Source: Chlorocebus sabaeus | Lineage: Eukaryota > Chordata > Mammalia > Primates > Cercopithecidae | Reading direction: 5' to 3' | Assembly (NCBI RefSeq): GCF_047675955.1 | Contig: NC_132910.1 | Location: forward strand, 114,621,143-114,685,142 | DNA: 64,000 bases | Shown here: positions 49,869-62,166 of the stretch, one piece after another | Layout of the letters: each line of letters begins with the position of its first letter | Numbering within the stretch: the stretch's first letter is position 1 | Position numbers and translations under genes: made by a program | Notes under the pieces: generated by a model | Told to the model about the DNA's origin: nothing | The model's input: the letters and a program-made list of their open reading frames with translations, nothing else | Database searches by the model: none

Positions 49869-50466
49869 AATACGGTAATTTTAAAAGCATTTTTACTAAA
49901 TTTTAAATGCAATGAGAGCAGGGAAAATTTCGTATTCTTTGGTGTAGTCCCAGCACCATGTAGTACAGCCAAACATATTCAATAAATATATCTTACATGG
50001 GGGGAGAAAAGAAGTAAAGACAATAGATGCGATTGAGAAAAAAAGGGATTCTGATTAAATTTCTCAGATTATAGTCTCAGGATTGCCTGAGCATCTCCTG
50101 CTTAAGTGGTTTGTTCTTCTGTCACAAGCAATGAGAATCATGACTCGATCCTATTTCCCTTTTCTGATATACTTTACAGACTAGAAGCCATGTACTCCTT
50201 AGCTGTTGGCTCTGACCTCTGTCACAACCTCTTAATCCACCTCAGCATATATTTTTCTAGCAAATGTTCCCAAGTGATCTGCCAAATCACTACCTGCAGA
50301 TAAAAAAAAATCTCAATAATAAATGCATATACTATTTATGTTAAACTTTAAATGGAGGAGTGTATGCTCTAATTTCTGATGTTTTGTTCCAAAATTAATA
50401 AGTAAAATTCATTTCCTTTGTTTATTTCACAAAATATTCCAGGCAGCTTTGAAATATTTAAATGGA

Positions 50467-50498
<32 letters not shown>

Positions 50499-50538
50499 AT
50501 TTTTTCTTCTTGTTAGTTTGTTACTTGAAGGACAATAA
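49869..50538. other. Unique sequence with a (CT)n
   Basis: Only the microsatellite is recognisable. Confidence 0.5.
50467..50493 (+). repeat. (CT)n microsatellite
   Basis: Thirteen CT units. Confidence 0.95.
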
Positions 50539-50728
50539 AATGCCAGCAAATATAGTGTGGACTTTAGAGCTAGACTGACTCAGATCAAACCTTCATTCTT
50601 GCTCTCCATTAACTGTGTGACTTTGGGCAAATAACTTAATCAATCTATGCCTTAGTTTGCTCACCTATAAAGTGAAAGATAACTATACACCTGTTTCATT
50701 ATGCTGCTAGAAAGCTCAAATGAGTGAA
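50539..50728 (+). mobile_element. MIR SINE
   Basis: 'actttagagctagactgact', 'aactgtgtgactttgggcaa', 'gccttagtttgctcacctat', 'gctcaaatgagtgaata'. Confidence 0.88.
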
Positions 50729-50870
50729 TACAGGTTGACAATCCCTTATCCAAAATGCGTGGGACCAGAAATGTTTCAGACTTAGATTTTTTTTTATTTG
50801 ATTTGGGAGTATTTGCATTATATATTTTTGTTTTTATAATAATTGTATATAATTACTTTAATTACTTTTG
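50729..50870 (+). mobile_element. DNA transposon fragment (Tigger-like)
   Basis: Starts 'caggttgacaatcccttatc' and 'caaaatgcgtgggaccagaa', which I associate with a Tigger/mariner-type repeat. It decays into AT-rich sequence. Family uncertain. Confidence 0.45.
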
Positions 50871-50876
50871 GAATAA

Positions 50877-50939
50877 CGATCTGCCCGCCTTGGCCTCCCA
50901 AAGGCTGGGATTGTAGGTGTCAGCCACCGCACCCGGTCC
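50877..50939 (-). mobile_element. Alu 5' end fragment
   Basis: About 60 bp of reversed Alu head: 'gatctgcccgccttggcctc' to 'cagccaccgcacccggtc'. The rest of the Alu is absent, so a deletion joined it to the preceding transposon fragment. Confidence 0.85.
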
Positions 50940-53151
50940 CCCAGTAGGAGTCTGGAAATTTTATTAATCTGGTACAAGTCAGCTTCAGGGGTAAAATTTC
51001 TGCTAGATTTCAAACCTTTTTTTTTTTTTTTGCTTCCTAGTATAACAAACGAGTGCCTAAAAAAGGCATAAATATTCAGAAAATTATGCCAGGCTAGTCA
51101 GAAATATACTGCTGTTATTCATACTCATTTTATTTTTCTGACTTAACCCTACTTAATATAATTAACCTAAATCTCAAAAACCAGAGGCAAAAGCAAGCTT
51201 TAGAGTCCAGGGGACATCATGTGAGGAGAGGAAAGGTCACCAAAATCTTGTCAGGTCGCAATTTTGAGATCTCTATTGTATATGTTTTTGTAATAATTAT
51301 TGCCATGCTTTTATCTTGGCAGCATACAAACAGTAATTATATTTTCACTCTGAGAAGGTGAGTAATTATCTTCCTGATTTCTTACTTAGGTCCCATGGAG
51401 ATAAATAACTTCACTGGCTCATAATGGTGAATAATTTTAATACCTGAATTTGTAGAGGAAAATCCAGAATAAAAGGTGTTAACTAAAAAACACAAAACTG
51501 AGATTTCCAATTAAATTATTTACACAACACTTCATGTTCTGTTTTCTCATTTTAAAAGGTTAACATAAATTTCCAACGGATATAAAGCTACAACTTTTTT
51601 TTCCTAATTATGTTTCACAAAGGAGCACTTTTGCCTACGGAAATTTATGAACTCTCTCAACTCACCAAAATGAAACAACAACCAAAAAAAGCTTAAAAAG
51701 CTGTCACCATTGCACACAGCAAAAGGAGCTTTCCAATGGGTTCCCATCATAGACTTCACTTTGCCCTAAGGATCTGTATCTCTTTCCCCCTGAATTGAAC
51801 AGGACTGTGAAGTAGCGGAGCGTTGATTCCTTTTATCATCTAAGGCTAATCCAAACAGAGCTAAAGCAGGTTACTGCAGAAAGCAAAACAAAAAAACAAC
51901 AGATTGACCTGGACTTTTTCTTTCTTTTTTTTTTTTTAAATACATAATCCTTGATGCTCATCTTTCTAGAAGCAATTAATAACATATATGATGGGTCTTT
52001 CTTTTATTAGCACATGCTTTTGCTACAAGATTGTGTCTTTCTATGCATCCCACAATCATCAACTAATACTATGTGGCATTAACTTGTTCCTTTTAAACAA
52101 GGCACTAAAAAGTGTCAATAGATTCAATAGATTGTTTTTTAAAAAACAAAGAACAAATTAAAAACCTCAGCTCATTGACATTGTAACAATTGAATTTTAA
52201 ATATGTAGAAAATAAAACATAATTATGTCCAAATAGCTTAATTTACTCAACTAGATTCACATTTCAAATTAACAAAGGTGAAGGAAAATAAAGCACAAAC
52301 ACCTTACCAGTTAACTCTTTCTCTACTAGTCTACAAATCCTTTAGATATATAATCTAGTGCAGTGCTTTAAACATTATATTTATGTATCATTTTATTAAT
52401 TCATTTCTGTTTTCATTTATTTATTTATTGCCTAAAACTTTAGGCAGACCTGTAATATTCAGAGCATCTAAGAGTGGAGCTGCTATGTTTGAAATGGAAG
52501 AAGCAAACTCAAGTTTGTCACAGTCCCACTGAATGACCCATCCTGTAGAGCTTAGTTTAAAAACCACTCCTTAGGAAATGCTGCTTGAGTTAGAGAGAAA
52601 GATTCTAGAGTTGTCATCAGGTACTCAATACTCTGTCATAAAAATACAGATATAAGAAAAATAATGTTTGGTGGTTTATTTTTAAAGAGTTATCAATTTA
52701 TGTATTTATGTTTGCCATAAGGAAGATGATGACAGAAGAAAAGCCATTTAAACAGACATTATGTCAAGAGCTGGTAAGGGTCTGAAGCTTCATCTGACTT
52801 GCAAGCTAGTAGGAACCTGCTAGTTATAGATGCTGACATAGACAAGAGGCTCCAGGGTTAGAGACACATGGTTTTATTACTCATGGAAACAGCAGTAGCC
52901 AGAGGATTCATATTTGTGCCAGTTCCTTAAACACATATTTCCATGAGGTAATGCAAAGAGGACAAGGTGATGCCTGCCTGCATAGTGGATAGCATTATAG
53001 CAAAACGACCCTGAGCTTAGGGAAAACAGAACTTTTATAAAGCACAGTAAGTCAGTTTGACCTCTGCCCCAGAAGGATTTTTTTTTTTTTTTTAAATCTG
53101 GACAGTAAACAAACCTCCCGCCACTCCAGAGGGAGACACAACCTTATATAC
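50940..53151. other. No clear feature
   Basis: Homopolymer T runs near 51018, 51928 and 53078. 52540-52600 faintly resembles a hAT end. No ORF of note. Confidence 0.45.
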
Positions 53152-53454
53152 ATTTTTATTTTATTTTATTTTGAGATGGAGTCTTACTCTGTCACCCAGG
53201 CTGGGATGCAGTGGGGGGATCTCAGCTCACTGCAACCTCTGCCTTCCTGGTTCAAGCGATTCTACCACCTCAGTCTCCTGAGTAGCTGGGATTACAGGCG
53301 CCCACCACCACACCTGGCTAATTTTTGTATTTTTAGTAGAGACGGGGTTTCACCATGTAGGCCAGAACGGTCTCGAACTCCTGACCTCGAGTGATCTGCC
53401 CACCTCTGCCTCCCAAAGTGTCGGGATTACAGGCATGAGGCACCACGCCCTGCC
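53152..53454 (-). mobile_element. AluS
   Basis: (TTTTA)n-type tail, 'gagatggagtcttactctgt', 'gctgggattacaggcgccca', ending 'aggcaccacgccctgcc'. Confidence 0.95.
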
Positions 53455-56384
53455 TGTCTTTTAGGGCTGTTTGCCATACAATCATCCTTGCAAAGATAGT
53501 TGAGAACAAAGGCAGTCTGTGTCTCCACTCATAAGATGTGCAGAAATGCAGGATGGCCATGGAAAATAATTTTCTGACACATAAAGTATACGAACGGAAA
53601 GGGAACTCAAGTAAATGATTATTAAAAATTTAAATATCTTCCCCATTTTTTGAATAATTACTATTGCTGAAATGTGAGAAAACATTTTAAAATGTATTGA
53701 GCCTTTGACACATAGATGAAGCTTAAAAAGTGTCTTTTGAATAAATGCATAAATTAATAATAATTTTTTTTTAAGTCAAAATGAAGAGACATTTAGTAAC
53801 ATCCCTAAAACATTCATGGAAGCCTCATTACAGCCTGCAAGAGTAAGCCACAAAGCCACCATAGGTCAGGCAGCTAGAAACCAACACCATCAAAGAAGCG
53901 CCCACAGGTAGCACGAAGGACTCAGCCAGATAAGAAACTGGTTACCTACTCAAAATTTGATCACTGGTGAAATAGGAACACTGGATGTTCCTCAATAAGT
54001 TGAATTCAAGCTAACTTTATGATACAATTGAAGTGCTTATCCATTTCCTCATTTTCCTTGTGTAATCCCAGAAAATGAAGCAGCATAAAATGATGATTCA
54101 GAATTACAAGGCCACTGAAGTCTTAGGGACAAAGTAATATTATTTTCTATTAGGGACAGTGACCTAACTTGTGTCATCCTTGAGAGCTCAGCTAACTGTA
54201 AGAAGAAACCTTCCTTCAAGGCTGGATTGGTTTGGCAATTTTCCTGTTATTACAGCATCCTGATTTAAGCATTTTGCACTTTATATTGTAGTGGTCTATT
54301 TACTTGCATAAATCAGCACATGGGGATATAAGAAAATATAGAACAAAAATTGAGCCATAAATCATAGCTACATACCCAATATGCTTAGTACAAAGCTATA
54401 TAGATTTGTAATAATTACATGTACAATAAGTGAATGAAAGATTAATAAAGAGATAAACTTCAATGCCAGCCTCTGTAAGCATAAAGATGACAGAGTTATA
54501 TGCAGAAGTCACTGTAAAATAATTTTGATGAAAGATAAGAAATCTCCTGCACACATGCGCGCATATATATATATATATATGCATTCTACAAGCATGCATA
54601 TAATACCCATATACATCATATATGTGTAAAACAATGCACTTGCAATGGCTGGAGTGTTGGCAACTTTTGCTAGGAAGTTTTCAGCAGTTTAAATGATTAA
54701 GATGTCTATTTACACAATTAGGACAATAGTTACTTGGAATTATTTAGCTCCATTATTGCCCTCACTTCTTCAAAATGCCAATTAAACCCCCCTCTGAACA
54801 GGAATAAATCATTTTAGCTGCTTTCCTGAGATAGCTACACTTCCTGGATGCTTGATGAACTGGCTGAAAGGATGATGTTTGGCAGATGATAAGCACCATA
54901 TTTATTATGGGAAGGCAACTATCTAAACCGCAACATCACACTCTGCAACCCAAACCAGAAGTAAGGCAGAGCGTATTTCTCCACAGTGAATTGTTCATGT
55001 GGTAAGCCACTGCTCTTCCCACCTCTGAGGGGCATAGTGTGGGTGGAGGCAGAAAGGACAGATAACGCAGTGGAGAGCTTCCTTCTCTAAGGCTGCCTGC
55101 ACCACAAACTTAGCGAGGTCTGTTTATGCTGTGAAAGAGGATGTTCTGTTTTGATCAGGTTTCATAGAGAAGCTATGGGCATATTTGCTGTTAATCTTCT
55201 GATTTACAAGTAGAAGCTGTAATTGTCTACCTTGCCACTGGGTGTGCTCAGTGAGGGCCTCAGCTGTCACTGTGACATGGGTAATGCACAAACAGTGTCC
55301 CTCAGCCTCCTCAGCACTTACTTATGACTCTCTCATTTGCTCAGTCATGCAGTAAGCATGACCCCCCACTGCCCAACAATAAACACAGATACAACTGCAA
55401 AATGGCAAATAAAGGATCCTAGCAAAAGTGGCTCAATTACTTCATTGTGAGAAGCATTGATAGACATTGATAGTTTAAATCACTGTTTTGTAAAACAAAA
55501 ATGATATTCTAAAACCAATCATAAAATAACTATGTGTAACCATTTCCCTCTGATTATACTTTCATTTTTTTCACTGTGTTCTCTTGCCTTCTGTTGAATT
55601 TATGCTAAATATATATTGTGCCAAAAAGAATAAAAATAATTTTCTGTTTTATTCAAGCTCAGGTTTATTAGCATGCAATTAATTATAAAAACAATAATAG
55701 AAATGATGAAATCAAGAAGAACAGAATCTACAGGATTCAGTGGGGATTTGGCTGTTTTCTTTCACCTCTGTAGCACTGCCTGGAAGTGAGGAAGTGAGGA
55801 ATTTTGATTCCAGCTCTATCAGGTTGTACTCAGTCATGTGATTTTGATTAATCATTTTATTTCTTTGTGCTTTAGTTACCTGGTTTGTGTCTGGTCAAAA
55901 TAAGGCATTATCTCCTTACTGTTTTTAGGGATTTCTGAGAATCTAATGATATTCACTCCCTTCTTGAAATTCCTTTCTTTCATGGTCTTTTTCTTGGTTT
56001 TTCTCTAATTGTCCCTCTATGATGCTTCTTCTTTTCAAATGCTTATGATTTCTCACCTGGACTTGTATAATAGCATTATTCTTGGCCTCTCTCTCCTCTG
56101 ATTCTAATCTGTTTGAAACATAGTTGGCAGATAAGTTTTCCTGACCTCTATCTCTTATCCTGGCAATATCCTGGTCAAAAATAGTTACTTTCCTCAAGTG
56201 CCTGTAAAAGAGAATTGAAAAAAAAAGGGAAATCACCTATTTTACAGGTGAAATGATGAGCCTCTTCTCCCCAAAGCTCTTGTACCACAGATTTGGGAGG
56301 TGAGAGTCATCCATGCTCCTCAAAGCTATTTCTAAATAATTCTCCCTCTTCCTCTCTAAAACTCATCACTTTTAAAATGCATGT
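53455..56384. other. Mostly unique; one less AT-rich block
   Basis: 55010-55390 has higher GC and no recognised repeat. 55955-56110 faintly resembles L2 ('ctcacctggacttgtataat'). The minus ORF at 55943-56236 falls there and is rich in Glu/Lys/Arg, but resembles nothing I know. Confidence 0.4.
54562..54582 (+). repeat. (AT)n microsatellite
   Basis: Ten AT units after 'gcgcgc'-like sequence, followed by 'gcattctacaagcatgcata', a small palindromic patch. Confidence 0.85.
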
Positions 56385-56893
56385 CCCCAAACCACAGTAT
56401 CTATATTAATTCAATTGTGGCTCACTCAGCACCAGTCAACCCTGCTTCGTTTCTTGAATATTTGAACTCTTATCTCATTGGTCATTCTCTCTACTACTCG
56501 TGAATAATTCTTTATAATTTTAATATCCACATGGATAATATTCCAACACAGTGGCCTATAAATCTCTTGATCTTCACCCAACTATGGCCAATTTTTATGG
56601 AGTAACACCATAGACCTTGTCATTACTGGCAACTGCATTACATCTTTAATCTCAAGATCAAACGCCCAACTCATTGTCCAGCATTTCATAACTTTTCAGC
56701 TTATTACCTCAAATATCTGATGTCAACAAATTCTTCAACCTCATTGGGATATACAATTTACTGAACTCATCACCTTTTTCTGTTGCTTGCCTAACATATT
56801 CTCACCCTATCTCTGTCTAACTTAAATGATAGAGCCCATCATTATAATCATTTTCTTTCTCTTACCCTCACATTTCTTACATTCTCAGGATTT
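56385..56893 (+). mobile_element. L2, 5' portion (split by an L1)
   Basis: 'tttaatatccacatggataa', 'ccatagaccttgtcattact', 'caaacgcccaactcattgtc' follow an internal L2 ORF segment. The continuation is found at 58735, after the L1. Confidence 0.55.
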
Positions 56894-58705
56894 TTCCTAA
56901 GCAAAAAGAACAAATTAGAGGTATCACACTCTCTGACTTCAAATTATCCTACAAGGCTATAATAACTAAAACAGCATGGTACAGGTACAAAAATAGACAC
57001 ATAGGTACTTGGAACAGAATAGAGAACCCAGAAATAAAGCCACATACCTACAACCAATTGAACATCAACACAGTTGACAAAAATAAAGAATGGGGAAAGA
57101 ATACACTATTCAATAAAAGGTGCTGGGAAAAGTGGCTAACCATATGCAGACAAATGGAAATGGACCCATATCTCTCACTGTATAAAAAGGTTAACTCAAG
57201 ATGAATTAAAGATTTAAATGTGAGACGTGGATCCATAAAAATCCTTGAAGAAAACCTAGAAAAAACTATTATGGACATAGGTCTAGGCAAATATTTATGG
57301 TAAAGGCCCCAAAAGCAAATATAACCGAAACAAAAATAGACAAATGAGATGTAATGAGACTAAAAAGCTCTGCACAGCAAAAGGAATAATCAACAAAGAA
57401 AATAAGCAACCTACAGAATGGGAGAAAATATTTATAAATTATGCCTCTGACAAAGGACTAATATCCAGAATCTGCAAGGAACTCAAACAACAACAACAAC
57501 AAAACAAACACCACCTAAAAACTGGGCAAATTACATGAACAGACATTTCTCAATAGAAGAAATACAAGTAGTCAACAAGCACGTGAAAAAATGCTCAACA
57601 TCAATAAGCATCAGAGAAATTAAAACCACAATGAGATGTCATCTTACACCACTCAGAATAGCTATTATTAAAAAGTCAAAGAACAACAGATGTTGGTGAG
57701 GATGCAGAGAAAAGGGAATGCTTAGATTTGATTTAATGAATATACATCTGCACTTGTATATTCATTGTAGCACTACTGACAATACCAAAGTCATGGAACT
57801 AACCTATGTGTCTGTCAACCCTTGACTGGATAAAGAAAATGTGGCATATATATAACTTGGAGTATTATGTAACCATAAAAAGAATACAATCATGTTCTTT
57901 GCAGCAATATAGGTGGAGCTGGAGTCTTTTATCCTAGGTGAACTAACCAGAAAGCAGAAAATCAAATGATGAGATGCTAAGATGAGATGTCATCTTACAC
58001 CACTCAGAATAGCCATTATTAAAAAGTCAAAGAACAACAGATGTTGGTGAGGATGCAGAGAAAAGGGAATGCTTAAATACTGTTGGTGTGAATGTAAATT
58101 AGTTCAACCTCTCTGGAAAACACTGTGAAGATTTCTCAAAGAACTAAAACTAGAAGTAGCAATCAACCTATAGCAATCTCGCTACTGAGTATCTACCCAA
58201 TGGAAAATAAATCATTACTTAAAAAAGACATCTGCACTTGTATATTCATTGTAGCACTACTGACAATACCAAAGTCATGGAACTAACCTATGTGTCTGTC
58301 AACCCTTGACTGGATAAAGAAAATGTGGCATATATATAACTTGGAGTATTATGTAACCATAAAACGAATACAATCATGTTCTTTGCAGAAATATAGGTGG
58401 AGCTGGAGTCTTTTATCCTAGGTGAACTAACCAGAAAGCAGAAAATCAATTACCACTTGTTCTCACTTATAAGTGGTAGCTAAACAATGTGTCCACGTGG
58501 ACACAAAGATGGAAATAATAGACACAAGGAACTCCAAAATTGGAAGGGGTTGAAAAATTTCCTTTGGGTACAATGTTCTGTATTTGGGTGATGGCTACAC
58601 TAGAAGCCATATCCCCACCAGTATGTAATATACTCATCTAACAAACATGCATATATACCCTCTGAATCTAAAACAAAATACAAATGTTTAAATAAAAAGT
58701 TGTCC
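56894..58705 (+). mobile_element. Primate L1 ORF2/3' end inserted into L2, with internal duplication
   Basis: Late ORF2: 'acagcatggtacaggtacaa', 'aaaaggtgctgggaaaagtg', 'atatccagaatctgcaagga', 'aaaccacaatgagatgtcat', then a 3' UTR ending 'aaataaaaag'. Two blocks are repeated in order: 57631-57724 with 57982-58075, and 57744-57965 with 58228-58449. The copies differ at only a few bases. Frames are broken throughout. A (CAA)n lies at 57486-57505. Confidence 0.85.
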
Positions 58706-58734
58706 ATACTCCCTTTTTTCAAATTTGTTCCCCC

Positions 58735-59262
58735 TCCTTATTTCGATATCTAACTCCCATTAGACTTTTACTTGTACCATTTCATTAAAACATCTTTTTC
58801 CAAGGTCACTAATGACACCACATTGTTAACTTTAGTGGTTGGTTGTTCATTTTTACTTTATCAGCAGCACTATATATGATAGACTATTCCCTGTCTCATC
58901 GAAGACTTTCTTCTTTGGCTTCTAGGACACAGTATGCTCCTCCTTTCCCTCCTACTTCTGTGTGTCCTATTTCCATCTCCCTTGCCAATTCTACTTCAGT
59001 TTTCTTTATAAACATAAGAATAGTCCATGTCTGTGTCCTCAGATCTCTTCTTTATACAGACATACTTCTTGGCTGATATCAACAGTATCATTGCTTTAAC
59101 CATCTAAATGATGATGACTCTCAAATGTCCATATCCTGGGCCTCTCTCTCCTGACCTCACCTTCATATCTATATTTACTATTGTATCTTGACATCTCCAC
59201 TGGGATGTGTAATAAATAGGCCAAACATAACATATTCATAAACAGACTCCCAGTCTCATCCA
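58735..59262 (+). mobile_element. L2, continuation after the L1
   Basis: 'caaggtcactaatgacacca', 'gatagactattccctgtctc', 'gatgatgactctcaaatgtc', 'tctccactgggatgtgtaat'. Clear L2 internal order. The ORF at 58843-59076 is inside it. Confidence 0.75.
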
Positions 59263-59264
59263 CT

Positions 59265-59281
59265 ACACACACACACACACA

Positions 59282-59320
<39 letters not shown>
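59265..59320 (+). repeat. (CA)n microsatellite
   Basis: About 28 CA units with one GA interruption at 59281-59282, sitting inside the L2. Confidence 0.95.
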
Positions 59321-59322
<2 letters not shown>

Positions 59323-59429
59323 TCCTCAGTTTCTGCCACAGTTTTCTCTTTCTTAGCAAGAGAGTACTTGTAGTACTCCAAGCTATGTCTTTCTTTCTTT
59401 CTTTTTTTTTTTAAACATCCCACTCATGT

Positions 59430-59785
59430 TGCCAAGTTAGGCCTTTGCAATGGTCTTTCCTTAGCCTTAAAGTATTTTTCCTAATATCAACATAGCTTGC
59501 TCCCTCAGGTCCTTTGTCTTTGCTAAAATGTCACATTCTCAGGAGAACTTCAGTGGTCCCATCCCCAGGAACTCTTGCTCCCCCTTTTTATTTCTATCCA
59601 TTGCCTTCATCAAGATTTTATTTATAATCTTTTACTACTAATATTTATTGCTTATCCATTCTCACTGGAATACAAACGCAGTGAAGGTTTGCTCCCCGAA
59701 AAGCCTCACTTTCAGAATACTGACTGATACAGCAGTCTCTCAGTACATATTGGTAAATGAATGAATTTTGACTGGTACTCTGTCA
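59430..59785 (+). mobile_element. L2 3' end
   Basis: 'gcctttgcaatggtctttcc', 'ttgctaaaatgtcacattct', 'ttgcttatccattctcactg', ending 'ttggtaaatgaatgaatttt'. Probably the same L2 as at 58735. Confidence 0.7.
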
Positions 59786-60234
59786 AATTAAAAAAAAATA
59801 TTCAGGGAGAAGTGGCAAGCAGACATCATTATGTTCCAACCCACAGAGTATAGGTCCTGTTAAAAAAAAAAAAAATCTCCAATGTTTATACATGGTGAAC
59901 TTTCTTGTCTTATAATTGATCTTGAATCTTGAATCTGTGTCCCAGAAAATGCAAAATCCTTATATAGTTTCAGGCCTAAAAAACAGTACCTAGGGACTTG
60001 TCCTATAGTTGCTAAGTCTAAGAAGGTAAATGGCAAGGAAAGTGTTAAAGATATTTCTTCGATCTAGTCTAACTACTACTGATGTAAACCTACTATGTAA
60101 AAATATTTTTGATACCATGATTATCTATTTCTTATAGAGAGTTAACCAAGAATCGTTGTGTGATATCATAATCAACATTGTTGCCACTGGCATAGATGAA
60201 AGAGTCTCATTTTAGATATTTTGTCTTTAATTCA

Positions 60235-60420
60235 GTTTGGTCTAACAGCATATATTAGGAAGCTTTCGTGTACTTGGTATTGTGGTAGGCACTGAGGAAA
60301 TATTGACATGCTAGCTCTTACACTACTTTCAAATAATGGTAGCCATATAATAAACATGTATATTAAGGGACTAATGACATAAATATTAATATATCATTTA
60401 ACAATTAGCATTTTATATTA
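60235..60420 (-). mobile_element. L2 3' end fragment
   Basis: 'gtacttggtattgtggtagg', 'cactgaggaaatattgacat', 'atggtagccatataataaac'. Reversed L2, much diverged. Confidence 0.5.
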
Positions 60421-61976
60421 AGAATGGTTCCAGGATGACATTACTAAAACTGTTGGCAAAATATCAGATATTTATGGCAGATCCTAGTCTGTCTACCGTA
60501 AAACAAACTAGACACCACATTGCCATAGTTTTGTTCACCACATCATTTTATGCATATTGGTGAGAACCATCCCATTGTATATTTTATATTTATTGATTGT
60601 AAGTGATGCATACTGTAGAAGCACTAGAGTAGTAAAGAGACAACCTGGGTTTAGATTCAGCTTTAAGGATAAACTAACTGAGGCACCTTTGTTCAGTAAA
60701 CACGCCCTGAGAATCTCACCTTTTTTTCTCTGTCAACAGATGATTACAATATCTCATGGAGCTATAGCAATGTTTTAATAAATTATGGTAAATAAATAGT
60801 TTAGTACACAGAGGATTTCAATAGTAGTTATTAGTAGCAGGGCTAGCATATGTCTTGTCCCTGCTGTAATACAGCTCAGTAACCTAATGGCAAACTTTTC
60901 ATTCAGCCTATGTTATGAATGCAGTTGTCTTCATTCATACTTGGTCACCTGTCTTACAGGCACAGTCCTTTTTATTTCCCTGTGGCTCTCATTAGATTTA
61001 CTGCCCCTAGGGGTAGGACCAGGCTTCTCTCTTTCTGAAGCTCTATGGAGCACCCAAGGCAGCGGACTTACTGCACGCAGGCAGTTTTAATAAGTTTTCA
61101 GCCCTGGGGATATTTTTTCAGAGTTAAAATTGTTATAGAAAAGCATAGACTGACAAATGAGTTGTGAAGGCCTGGGCAGTAAAGATTTACAGCAGGAATG
61201 ACATTTCTCTTCCCAGTAGAGCAATTGTTGTGTTCCATTGCAGATATTCAAGAGTTTTTGCAAAATTTATGGGAACAACCAAGGCATCTATAATCTCCCC
61301 TTTTATCCTATCTACTGAAGCACTCATTTCAGGAACTTCAGAATCAACAACAGTACAAATGTGGCTCTGCCTCAAGTGTTTGGCTTCCTTTGTCTTCCTG
61401 TCTAAAAGCCCTAGCTCTTTAAAATTAATATGAAATCAACTCCAAGTCTTGTGAATAATGGAATTATACCACAGCACTTAAGTAAGAAATTCTGCTATAA
61501 TAACTGCTGAATGAACAAGAAAACAGTGCCTGTGTGGATCAAACTCTGCTTATTTTTCATTTCCCCAAATACCTCCTCAAAAGATGGGCAGTGAAAAATC
61601 TTTAAGGACGGGAGGTAACACAAGTCAGAAGCACTGTTCGAGATACTTGACAATATTCTACAATAAGACATTAGTGAAGTGACATCAAAACAGATCACCA
61701 CAGCTAATGTCAAGCATACCTTTAGATCCCACAGGGGTCTCTCAATTAGCTGTAGCAGCTGTAATATGCCTGCATTACCATCAGAGAATGCTAATTTTTA
61801 AAATCTAATTAAATATTAAGAAGGCAATACACATCCTTTCTAGTGATTTGATACCATAATTAGAGACAGTTGATCACACAGACCAAGAGAATGCTATCTC
61901 TGGCTCACAGAGTATCTTAAGTGGCACTAATACGGCGAATGTATCAACCTGCAGACATGAAGTGTTTTATACTTAC

Positions 61977-62166
61977 TGATGTTGGCCCCTTTTTTAATGA
62001 GAAAATCTTTGAGACACAATTTACATCAGAATGTAATTTGCATGCATTTGTTAAAACTACCTATTGCATCTTTAATGACTTTTTCCTCCCCTAAACAAAG
62101 AGCTTCAGGTAAGAAATTCTCACAGTACTGTCCTAGAAAAGCCCAAACTGGCACATCCCAGATTCC
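61977..62166 (-). other. Exon-like segment with one in-frame stop
   Basis: On the minus strand, CTTTCTCCCTGTCAG precedes GGAATCTGGGATG, and the segment ends at CATCA followed by GTAAGT. One frame is open for 46 codons (GIWDVPVWAFLG...), meets TGA, then ends KDFLIKKGANI, which resembles the tail of an ankyrin repeat. It may be a dead exon, a non-coding exon of the surrounding minus-strand gene, or chance. Confidence 0.12.
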
